This document shows positions 1 to 5,536 of a stretch of DNA of 5,536 bases, one piece after another. The translations under genes were made by a program, and so were the position numbers. The stretch is from Bryobacterales bacterium (GTDB taxonomy: Bacteria; Acidobacteriota; Terriglobia; Bryobacterales; Bryobacteraceae). The stretch covers positions 1 to 5,536 of the forward strand of contig JALOKO010000296.1 in NCBI GenBank assembly GCA_025456495.1, given 5' to 3'. Every line of letters starts with the position of its first letter. Positions within the stretch are counted from its first letter, which is position 1. The notes beneath the pieces were generated by a model. The model searched no databases. It saw nothing but the letters and a program-made list of their open reading frames with translations, and had not been told where the DNA came from.

Positions 1-2491
1 GATTGAGATTGTAGGTTTGGCTGACGAAATGGTTCCCCTTGTTCGCTGCATAGGTTGCATCGATTAACCAACTGCCGAGCTGCTGCTGTACAGAGAAGTT
101 CCATTGCTGCGAGAGCGGCGTGGTGCGGTCCTCTTCACGATATTGCGTGGACTGTCCCCGCAGGGCGCTGGGTCCGGCAGCGGCGCCGGGAGATTCGATT
201 GGGGCAAACGGGAAGCCATCTGAGAACAGGAAGGCGCGTTCCCCGGGTGCGCGAGCAACATACTGGGTATTGGTGACTGAGAACAACTGGACATTCCCAA
301 AGAAGTGGCTGTAGAAGATGGACGGGTAGAAGATTCCGTATCCGCCGCGCAGAATCGTTTTGCCGCTTCCAAAGACATCGAACGCGAAGCCGAAGCGAGG
401 GGCAAAGTCGTTGTAGTCCTCCTTCATGAAGGACCGCGGCTGGCCATCTACCCCGGCGTAGACGACAGCGCCTGGCAAGCCGGTTGTGGGCTCGATGGCC
501 GCAAGGTCGAGATTGATGTGGCCGTTGTTGCGCTCGTAGGGCTTCTGCTGGAAGTCGTATCGAAGCCCTAGATTCACAGTGAGACGGCGCGTTACCCGCC
601 AGTCGTCCTGCACGAACACGCTCTGCGCGCGACCATGCCAGGAGTTACCCAGGATACGAGAGACAGAGGCAGTATTCACTTCGCCCAACAGAAACTGGGC
701 TAGATCGAAACCTGTGCCGGCGGGCGATTGCGGGTTGTTGGTAAGGCCACTGAACGAATAGGTGCCAGACAAGCCCCCGCCCTGCAGGTTATTTCCCTGC
801 ATGATGCGGTGGTTGTATCCGGCCTTCACGGTATGGTTGCCCCAAATCTTGGTAAGCAGGTTCTGGATGTCCCAGTTGTGAGATCCGCGACGACCGGCGA
901 ATGCCCCGCCGATGCTTCCGAAACCGAAGTTGATGGCCGGCATTTGGTCGTTCGGGACGATCTCCGGCAGGCCGAGTTTCCGCGGCCAGTCCTGCCCGGT
1001 GTTGACTGACTCAAACACGAAGTTCTGGCGCATAATGCCCACGCGCAGATTGTTGATGAGCGTCGGAGAGAAGGTATGGGTATCGCTCACCACGGCGTTG
1101 CGATTGATTTGGTCATCCCGTCGGTTCGGGCCTACAGTGGGATCAGTAAAGAACGCATCCGCGAAGGGCACATGCTGCGCGGAGGTGTAGCGAAGGAAGA
1201 TCGAATTCCGGTCATTGAAGCGGTGGTCGACCTTGAAGTTGAACTGCTCCCAATCGACCTGGGATCGGGCCGAATCCTGGAAGTTCTGCTCCTGCGTGAG
1301 GGCGTTGATGGGAGCCTTATTCGGAAGAGGCCAGAAGGACAGCATGCCAGGCGTGATGCGGTCAAGCCGACTCAACGGAATGATGTTGCCCGGGAAGGCC
1401 TGGCGGGTTTGACCCCCTGCGGGGTTGGGCCGGATCGAAGCAGGATCGTAGACCAGCCGTTGCGAGCCGTTCGCATTGAAGAGCGACGTGAAATCCCCCT
1501 GGCGCCAGGCTTCTATCGGCATGTTGGCGATGCGGGGGTTCGACCGCCTTAGCTTGTAGCTTTCGTAGTTGAAAAAGCCGAAAGTCCGATTTCGAACCAC
1601 CGGGCCGCCCAGGGTGCCGCCGTATTGGTTGTAGCGGAAGGGTAAGCGCACCGGGGCGAAGGCGTTACGGGCATCCAATTTGTCGTTCCGGAAGAAATGG
1701 TAAACCGTTCCATGGATCTCGTTGGTTCCTGACTTCGTAACCAAGTTGATTACGCCACCCGCCGTAAACCCGAACTCCGCCGACATGGGGCCACTCTGGA
1801 CCTTAAACTCTTCTACGGCATCCACAGCGGGCGGGACGCCCACTTCCCCGAGATACGAAAGGGTGTTGTTGTTTCCATCCAGCATCTGTGCGTTCATCGA
1901 GTTTGGAGATCCGTTGATGGAGAGCGAAGAGATCTGGACCCCACGGTCGCCGAACCCGGCATTCGTGGGGCCGGCATTCGAGATGACGCCCGGGGTAAGT
2001 AGGGTGAGGGCGAGGGCGCCGCGCCCGTTCAAGGGTAGTGCTTGAACCTGACGGTTTTCGATTACCGTACCGATGGTTGCCGAGGTGGAATCGGCCAGAG
2101 CGGCCTCCGCAATCACTTCCACGACTTCGGTCGCCTGGCCAATTTGCAGCGTCAGATTCACCTGCGCGTTCTGGTTCACCTGCAGGGTGATTCCCGAGCG
2201 AACGGCGGTCTTGAAGCCATCGAACTCGGCGCGCACGACATACCGGCCGATGGCGAGTCCCGGTGCGGTGAAGCTGCCCTGATCGTTGCTGTTGGTTCGG
2301 AAGACCGAACCTGTGTCAATGTTTTGTACTTCCACGCGAGCGCCTGCCACCAGCGCGTTCTGCGGGTCGGTAATCACTCCTGAGACTGTCCCGGTCCCCT
2401 GTTGGCCTACGAGTGTCATGCTCAGCAGCAGGGCGGCGACGAGGGAGAGCGCATGCTTGTAAAGCGGTTGAAACCAATTCGAGGTAGCCAT
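1..2491 (-). CDS. TonB-dependent receptor, Oar-like, with N-terminal carboxypeptidase-regulatory-like domain (3' end outside window)
   Basis: The reverse strand is one open frame of 830 codons from the ATG at 2491 to the left edge, with no stop. Residues 1-30 form a signal peptide: a positively charged start, a hydrophobic core LSLVAALLLSMTLVG, then QQG. Residues about 33-116 are a carboxypeptidase-regulatory-like beta-sandwich (GTVSGVITDPQNALVAGARV; later GSFTAPGLAIGRYVVRAEFDG). A plug-like region follows (VQALPLNGRGALALTLLTPG at about 149-168; VEEFKVQSGPMSAEFG), ending in the hallmark GGVINLVTKSGTNEIHG at 245-261. The rest reads as beta-barrel strands, including FVQDDWRVTRRLTVNLGLRY near residue 625. 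I infer an outer-membrane receptor for uptake of a large or scarce substrate, powered by TonB/ExbBD; the substrate is unknown. Acidobacterial relatives usually have about 1000-1200 residues, so a few hundred are probably missing. I see no clear TonB box. The Shine-Dalgarno is weak (AGAG, 10 bases before the ATG), but the signal peptide right after the ATG supports this start. Several overlapping frames on both strands are shadows of this gene. Confidence 0.93.
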   Translation of the reverse strand, partial: MATSNWFQPLYKHALSLVAALLLSMTLVGQQGTGTVSGVITDPQNALVAGARVEVQNIDTGSVFRTNSNDQGSFTAPGLAIGRYVVRAEFDGFKTAVRSGITLQVNQNAQVNLTLQIGQATEVVEVIAEAALADSTSATIGTVIENRQVQALPLNGRGALALTLLTPGVISNAGPTNAGFGDRGVQISSLSINGSPNSMNAQMLDGNNNTLSYLGEVGVPPAVDAVEEFKVQSGPMSAEFGFTAGGVINLVTKSGTNEIHGTVYHFFRNDKLDARNAFAPVRLPFRYNQYGGTLGGPVVRNRTFGFFNYESYKLRRSNPRIANMPIEAWRQGDFTSLFNANGSQRLVYDPASIRPNPAGGQTRQAFPGNIIPLSRLDRITPGMLSFWPLPNKAPINALTQEQNFQDSARSQVDWEQFNFKVDHRFNDRNSIFLRYTSAQHVPFADAFFTDPTVGPNRRDDQINRNAVVSDTHTFSPTLINNLRVGIMRQNFVFESVNTGQDWPRKLGLPEIVPNDQMPAINFGFGSIGGAFAGRRGSHNWDIQNLLTKIWGNHTVKAGYNHRIMQGNNLQGGGLSGTYSFSGLTNNPQSPAGTGFDLAQFLLGEVNTASVSRILGNSWHGRAQSVFVQDDWRVTRRLTVNLGLRYDFQQKPYERNNGHINLDLAAIEPTTGLPGAVVYAGVDGQPRSFMKEDYNDFAPRFGFAFDVFGSGKTILRGGYGIFYPSIFYSHFFGNVQLFSVTNTQYVARAPGERAFLFSDGFPFAPIESPGAAAGPSALRGQSTQYREEDRTTPLSQQWNFSVQQQLGSWLIDATYAANKGNHFVSQTYNLN

Positions 2492-2534
2492 TTGAATGCA
2501 ACTCTATCGGGCCACCGCCAACCCCGGAAGTGGT

Positions 2535-2546
2535 AGAACCCGTTCT
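2535..2546. repeat. Perfect 5-2-5 palindrome AGAAC-CC-GTTCT, possible operator
   Basis: The arms AGAAC (2535-2539) and GTTCT (2542-2546) are exact reverse complements around CC. The site lies 43 bases upstream of the receptor ATG, where a dimeric regulator could affect receptor transcription. A palindrome this short can arise by chance, and nothing in the sequence identifies the binding protein. Confidence 0.35.
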
Positions 2547-2566
2547 GTTTCGTTGACCAAGCCGGG

Positions 2567-2585
2567 AGGGAACCTCAGGGAACCT
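2567..2585. repeat. Two tandem copies of AGGGAACCT, 10-bp period
   Basis: AGGGAACCT occurs at 2567-2575 and again at 2577-2585, separated by one C. The 10-bp period places both copies on the same face of the helix, as expected for side-by-side binding of a regulator. The inner GGAACC is repeated in inverted orientation (GGTTCC) at 2599-2604, giving a 6-bp stem around a 14-base loop with the second copy. The repeat is directly visible; an operator role is inferred from its position between two divergent genes. Confidence 0.5.
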
Positions 2586-2593
2586 TTCGTAAG

Positions 2594-2625
2594 TTGCTGG
2601 TTCCAGGAGGTTGATCGTGTATACT
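2594..2625 (+). promoter_or_regulatory. Possible sigma-70 promoter for the 519-residue protein
   Basis: TATACT at 2620-2625 differs from the consensus -10 at one base and is preceded directly by TG. The best -35 candidate, TTGCTG at 2594-2599, is 20 bases upstream, which is longer than the usual 16-18. Transcription would start near 2632, leaving a leader of only about 27 bases before the GTG at 2659. The position is sensible but the -35 is poor, so the call is tentative. Confidence 0.35.
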
Positions 2626-2658
2626 GCTGAGGTCAATTGAAAAGCGAGCAACTGTAGC

Positions 2659-4218
2659 GTGGCTGAGCTGGGGCAAGGTCCAAGACCGAATATCGACGAT
2701 CAACTGCTACGCGAGCAGTTGGCAAGGATTCTTGCCAGTTCGCATTTCTCCTCGTCCCGGCACTTGTCTGACTTTTTGGCCTATGCGGGCGAGTGTGCGT
2801 TGAAGGGTCGCACCCATCTTGACCAGGTAGAGATGGCGTCCAAGGTCCTGGGCCGGACCGACTTTAACCCCATCGAAGATGCGACCGTTCGGAAAATTGC
2901 TACGCACGTCCGCCAGCGGCTGGAGCAGTACTATGCGGGAGATGGCGTGAGTGATCCGGTTCGGGTGGTTCTCCCCGTTCGCTCATACGTGGTCCGCTTT
3001 GAGCGGATTGAACGTCCCGCCGCCACCAGTCCAACGCGCCGAGGGCCAGTGTGGCGCTATGCGTTACCGGTGGGGATCCTGCTGATCACCGCCGCCGTTT
3101 GGCTTTGGTTCCGGCCTGGTGTGGACGTCCCTCCCGGCCGGATTGAGATCCTCTCCGCTCGCGGAGACATCGTTGGGAAGCTCAACGATCCTCCACCTGG
3201 CTCTATCCGACTGGGTCCCTTGCTGCGCCAGGAGGATGAGGTCACGGTCCGCCTGTCGTTCACTCCTGAGCGCGAGGCTCAGCAAGCAGGCATCCTGATC
3301 TGGGCAGACAATGACAATTTCGTCCGTTTCGGGCGCAAGTTTACCGGGCGTAACCTGCTGGAGTTCGACCTGGAGAGGGGTGGGGTGCTGCAAGCTACCC
3401 CTTCCAGTCACACGTACGAACCGAACGCTCAGGACGGGACACCGATATGGCTTTCCGTGCGGCGGATGGGCACGGAATTTCTCGCCTTCGCCAGCCGCGA
3501 TGGGGAGGCCTGGACACCAGTTGGTGGACCGCTCCATTTGGAAGCGAAGGAGCTTCGTGCCGGACTCTACGCCTTCCATGGGCGACGGGATGCCCCGGCG
3601 GCGTTAGCCTCCTTCGATCACTTTTCGGTAGGGCCTACCTTTGCCCATTGGACCAACAAGCAGGGCCTGCACCAGCTCGGCTTTAGCTTCTCCACCAACT
3701 GCACCACCGGGGAGGACTCGTGGATGGTTCAAGACGGCGCACTGGTGATGTCGCCTCCTTTGGGGAGCGCCCGTTGCGCAGCCGTTCTCTGGCAGGACGT
3801 TGCGGGAAGCGAATGGGTATACAAGACGCGACTGGACTTCCTTCCCACCGCCGAGGTGGGAGCCGGCATCTTCATCCGTGGCAGCAAGGCTCGGTATCGA
3901 CTTGTCCGCAACGAGCTGAATGGAGCAGCCATAAGCTGGATTGAGGAGGGCGTGGACGTTGCCGGGGAAAGGGATTTCAGCGGCAGTCCCGCGATCTACC
4001 TTCGGCTGAGGGCGGAACAAGGAAGCTTAAGGGCGGGATTCAGTCGCGACGACAACGTGTATCGTGAGTTCGCCAAGGTGGCTCTTCAAGAGTTCGGATC
4101 GCCCGTCCAGGTCGGCCTTGGAGCCTTTCTGAACGACGTCGCGCCTGCTCAACCATACTCGCCCCCGCAGTTCACCTTCTTTCGTCAAGAGATGTTCCAC
4201 CTCTCGACGCCCCGCTAG
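2659..4218 (+). CDS. Membrane-anchored protein: N-terminal winged-helix-like domain, one TM helix, two extracytoplasmic concanavalin-like domains
   Basis: This 519-residue protein has three parts. Residues about 12-115 are mostly helical (DDQLLREQLARILASSHFSS; FNPIEDATVRKIATHVRQRL; LEQYY) and end in a strand pair (VRVVLPVRSYVVRF) resembling the wing of a winged-helix domain. I recall this domain at the N-terminus of many acidobacterial proteins but cannot name a Pfam entry. Residues 132-151 form one membrane helix (LPVGILLITAAVWLWF) with basic residues before it (RRGPVWR), so the N-terminus should be cytoplasmic. Residues about 160-325 look like a DUF1349/GH43_C2 concanavalin-like sandwich (QQAGILIWADNDNFVRFGRK; RDGEAWTPVGG; LRAGLYAFHG; ASFDHFSV). 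Residues about 328-510 look like a second, more divergent copy (WVYKTRLDFLPTAEVGAGIF; VQVGLGAF). No catalytic motif is evident. The GTG start is the only option: an in-frame TGA lies at 2638, no other start codon intervenes, and a later start would cut the domain. No Shine-Dalgarno is visible. The topology suggests a ToxR/CadC-like regulator, which is inferred. Confidence 0.85.
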   Translation: MAELGQGPRPNIDDQLLREQLARILASSHFSSSRHLSDFLAYAGECALKGRTHLDQVEMASKVLGRTDFNPIEDATVRKIATHVRQRLEQYYAGDGVSDPVRVVLPVRSYVVRFERIERPAATSPTRRGPVWRYALPVGILLITAAVWLWFRPGVDVPPGRIEILSARGDIVGKLNDPPPGSIRLGPLLRQEDEVTVRLSFTPEREAQQAGILIWADNDNFVRFGRKFTGRNLLEFDLERGGVLQATPSSHTYEPNAQDGTPIWLSVRRMGTEFLAFASRDGEAWTPVGGPLHLEAKELRAGLYAFHGRRDAPAALASFDHFSVGPTFAHWTNKQGLHQLGFSFSTNCTTGEDSWMVQDGALVMSPPLGSARCAAVLWQDVAGSEWVYKTRLDFLPTAEVGAGIFIRGSKARYRLVRNELNGAAISWIEEGVDVAGERDFSGSPAIYLRLRAEQGSLRAGFSRDDNVYREFAKVALQEFGSPVQVGLGAFLNDVAPAQPYSPPQFTFFRQEMFHLSTPR

Positions 4219-4278
4219 CTAAACCCTTCGACAGAGGTGCTCAAGCCCTACCCGGTCGGCCCTTGTGGATACCGCAAG
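4219..4278. other. Short gap between convergent genes
   Basis: Sixty bases separate the stop codons of the plus-strand membrane-anchored protein and the minus-strand Phage_holin_4_2-type gene. I see no GC-rich hairpin followed by a T-run in either direction. Termination may be Rho-dependent or use a weak structure that I cannot recognise by eye. Confidence 0.6.
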
Positions 4279-4626
4279 CTAGTTCGCGAAAGGGGCAAAG
4301 GCCATCAGGCCGGCCGAGACCAGGCTGATGATCACTGAACCGAGAATGGCGGTGAAACAGCCGTTCACCTCGAACTCCGGGGTCAACTTGGCTACCAGCA
4401 TCAGCATGAGTCCATTCACCACCCAGGCAAACAATCCGAAGGTGATGAAGGTGACTGGGATCGCTAAGAAGGCCACCACTGGCTGGATGAGCGCATTGAC
4501 AATCCCCATCACCACGGCTGCCAGCAGCGCAATCTTGAAGTTCTTGATCTTCATGCCGGGCAGCACATAGGCCGCAACCAGGATGGCAACCGCCACCACG
4601 ATCCACTGGACCAAAAGATTCAACAT
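4279..4626 (-). CDS. Phage_holin_4_2 / YvlD-type four-helix membrane protein
   Basis: This small 115-residue integral membrane protein has four hydrophobic segments at about 4-23, 30-50, 55-78 and 90-111. Its pattern matches the bacterial family named after mycobacterial four-TM phage holins (PF04020): a first helix ending in YVLPGMKIKNF, then the signature MGIVNALIQPVVAFLAIPVT, FITFGLFAWVVNGLMLMLVA and LTPEFEVNGCFTAILGSVII. Its length is normal for the family. Despite the name, members are common in bacterial chromosomes far from prophages, their function is mostly unknown, and I see no lysis or phage genes here. The ATG at 4626 has a strong Shine-Dalgarno, GGAGGAGG, seven bases upstream. 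The gene lies 33 bases downstream of the permease-like gene on the same strand with no terminator between them, so co-transcription is likely. Confidence 0.9.
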   Translation of the reverse strand: MLNLLVQWIVVAVAILVAAYVLPGMKIKNFKIALLAAVVMGIVNALIQPVVAFLAIPVTFITFGLFAWVVNGLMLMLVAKLTPEFEVNGCFTAILGSVIISLVSAGLMAFAPFAN

Positions 4627-4633
4627 GGGACGC

Positions 4634-4641
4634 CCTCCTCC
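4634..4641 (-). promoter_or_regulatory. Ribosome binding site of the Phage_holin_4_2-type gene
   Basis: GGAGGAGG on the minus strand lies seven bases before the ATG at 4626. It is the strongest Shine-Dalgarno in the window and fixes this start over the out-of-frame candidate at 4606. It also suggests translation independent of the upstream gene. Confidence 0.8.
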
Positions 4642-4659
4642 ACGCCCAGCCTAGCGCAA

Positions 4660-5536
4660 CTAGACCGCGGTGTCAGTAGTGGCCAACAGGTCAGCAAGAT
4701 CCTCACGGCGGCGATGCGCGTAGGCGATGGCCGAATCCAACGACACCAGGTAGAAGGAGATCGCGATCAAAGAGGCCACCACCATGCCGACATAGAAGCC
4801 TGCATCCGATGCAAACGCGAATCGGGCCAGATAGGCGATGGAGGTAGGCAGGCTGACAATGGGAAAGCTTAGCATCAGCACCACCCTGTACTTGGCCTTG
4901 TTGGCGCTGGCCCAGCTTTGATCGGGATTGACGCCACCCGGATAACGCACGCTGCTTTGGTTGCCCACCGCGAACATGTTGATGGCCAGCACCAGAGTGG
5001 CTACCACCGCCTCCGCCAGACCGTTCAAGGTCACGGGAATCCCGATGGCCGAACACACCAGCGAGATCAGGAATACCTGAACGCACACCATGAAGAAGCC
5101 CACGATGTTCTTGGCTAGGAATACGGCCTGCATCCGCACCGGCGCAAACAGGAACATCTGCACGGCCCTGCGGTCCAATCCGAAGACATTCCAGAACACC
5201 GTTTCCGACATCAGCAGAATTGCGTAGGCGCTTACCACAGCAAGGAAGTTGCGTTGCATGAAGCCGGGCTCTTCCCCAGGGTTGAGTGCGATGGGCAGAA
5301 ACACCACAATGCCGAAGGTGAAGCCCATGATGAAGACAGTAACGAAGCGGGGAGACCTGGTGAAGGTGAGGAACTCCTTCTCAACCAAAGCGCCCAGAGG
5401 GTCAGGAAACAGACGGCCCAGAGCTTGCGCGGCGCGACCGCGAATGTCGGCATAGGAACGATCAGGAGAACTGGCGAGACGGCTGCGCGCGGCCGATGCC
5501 GACTGTCCTGGTTCGGCGCTGAGGAAGCCAAGAAAC
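4660..5536 (-). CDS. Multi-pass membrane protein, probable ABC-2-type transporter permease (5' end outside window)
   Basis: The frame runs from the right edge to the TAG at 4660-4662, giving 291 complete codons. A TTG at 5388 could be taken as a start, but the same frame is open for 49 further codons with plausible protein sequence (DIRGRAAQALGRLFPDPLGA runs directly into LVEKEFLTFTRSPRF), so the true start lies beyond 5536. In visible numbering, hydrophobic segments fall at about 64-84, 97-119, 138-166, 174-191, 217-239 and 245-266, giving about six helices. The stretch EKEFLTFTRSPRF just before the first helix resembles the KE-L-x-x-RDPR region preceding the first helix in ABC-2 permeases, and the MFLFAPVRMQAVFLAKN loop also fits such exporters. 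The C-terminus (AYAHRRREDLADLLATTDTAV) is charged and probably cytoplasmic. An ATPase partner would be expected upstream, outside the window. The exported substrate cannot be inferred. An uncharacterised membrane protein of another family remains possible. Confidence 0.72.
   Translation of the reverse strand, partial: FLGFLSAEPGQSASAARSRLASSPDRSYADIRGRAAQALGRLFPDPLGALVEKEFLTFTRSPRFVTVFIMGFTFGIVVFLPIALNPGEEPGFMQRNFLAVVSAYAILLMSETVFWNVFGLDRRAVQMFLFAPVRMQAVFLAKNIVGFFMVCVQVFLISLVCSAIGIPVTLNGLAEAVVATLVLAINMFAVGNQSSVRYPGGVNPDQSWASANKAKYRVVLMLSFPIVSLPTSIAYLARFAFASDAGFYVGMVVASLIAISFYLVSLDSAIAYAHRRREDLADLLATTDTAV

Larger units (their letters stand above)
2492..2658. promoter_or_regulatory. Divergent intergenic control region
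   Basis: These 167 bases separate the start codons of the TonB-dependent receptor (minus) and the membrane-anchored beta-sandwich protein (plus), so the promoters of both should lie here. The pentamer GAACC occurs at 2536, 2570 and 2580, and its complement GGTTC at 2599. There is also a 5-2-5 palindrome. Near the right end GTATAC (2619-2624) is self-complementary and gives a -10-like hexamer on either strand, but only the plus-strand reading has even a partial -35 candidate. I found no convincing sigma-70 promoter for the receptor. No small gene is evident. A frame that crosses the region on the minus strand runs out of frame into the receptor gene and does not look real. Confidence 0.7.

Noticed and set aside
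1076..1552. A 158-codon plus-strand frame antisense to the receptor gene
   Set aside because: The minus-strand frame here encodes clear barrel sequence continuous with the rest of the receptor. The antisense product has no motif or good ribosome site, and long antisense frames are expected in GC-rich genes.
1..2491. Frameshift or pseudogene status for the receptor
   Set aside because: All 830 codons read through without a stop, and the expected signal peptide, regulatory-like domain, plug and barrel motifs occur in order. The gene is incomplete only because the window ends.
2618..2636. TTGACC followed by TATACA on the minus strand as a receptor promoter
   Set aside because: The two hexamers are only 7 bases apart, far too close for sigma-70, and no other -35 lies at a normal distance.
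2316..2651. A 111-codon minus-strand frame covering the divergent intergenic region
   Set aside because: It overlaps the receptor gene's signal peptide and carboxypeptidase-regulatory-like domain in another frame. Its protein is rich in Arg, Pro and Ser with no recognisable domain, which is typical of a shadow frame.
3064..3579. A 171-codon minus-strand frame inside the 519-residue gene
   Set aside because: It is antisense to a region with clear membrane-helix and beta-sandwich patterns, and its product shows no recognisable features.
4219..4300. Possible bidirectional terminator between the convergent genes
   Set aside because: The short palindromes GCTAGC (at the plus-strand stop codon) and TTCGCGAA (4283-4290, inside the small membrane-protein gene) have tiny or no loops, are not followed by T-runs and lie mostly in coding sequence.
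4279..4626. Prophage or lysis cassette suggested by the 'holin' family name
   Set aside because: No endolysin, spanin, tail or integrase gene is nearby, and family members are widespread in bacterial chromosomes outside prophages.

Overview
The window looks like chromosomal DNA from an Acidobacteriota bacterium, probably of the Solibacter/Bryobacter type. This rests on recalled family patterns, not a search. It holds a long Oar-like TonB-dependent receptor with an N-terminal carboxypeptidase-regulatory-like domain, and a protein whose N-terminal domain (SSHFSSSRHLSDFL ... EDATVRK ... LEQYY ... LPVRSYV) I associate with a large acidobacterial family. Base composition is moderately GC-rich throughout and no segment stands out as foreign. 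Four protein-coding genes are present, two of them cut by the window edges. I see no tRNA, rRNA, CRISPR array, insertion sequence or prophage module.

Layout. (1) Bases 1-2491, minus strand: 830 codons of an outer-membrane TonB-dependent receptor. The frame is open from an ATG at 2491 to the left edge; the 3' end lies outside. (2) Bases 2492-2658: a divergent intergenic region with a TATACT -10-like hexamer, two tandem 10-bp AGGGAACCT(C/T) units, an inverted GGTTCC copy, and a separate 5-2-5 palindrome (AGAAC-CC-GTTCT). (3) Bases 2659-4218, plus strand: a 519-residue protein made of a small helical domain ending in a possible wing, one membrane helix, and two concanavalin-like beta-sandwich regions predicted to be outside the cytoplasm. 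(4) Bases 4219-4278: a short gap between convergent genes with no clear terminator. (5) Bases 4279-4626, minus strand: a four-helix membrane protein of the Phage_holin_4_2/YvlD type. (6) Bases 4660-5536, minus strand: a multi-pass membrane protein resembling an ABC-2 permease, open at the right edge and 33 bases upstream of gene 5, so the two are probably co-transcribed.

The most interesting hypothesis is that genes 1 and 3 form a divergent sensor/transporter pair. The 519-residue protein has the topology of a ToxR/CadC-like membrane-tethered one-component regulator, but with glycan-binding-like beta-sandwiches as its sensory part. It could read an extracytoplasmic carbohydrate and control the neighbouring receptor through the repeats between them. 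The architecture and repeats can be seen in the sequence; the DNA binding, the ligand and the regulatory link are inferred.
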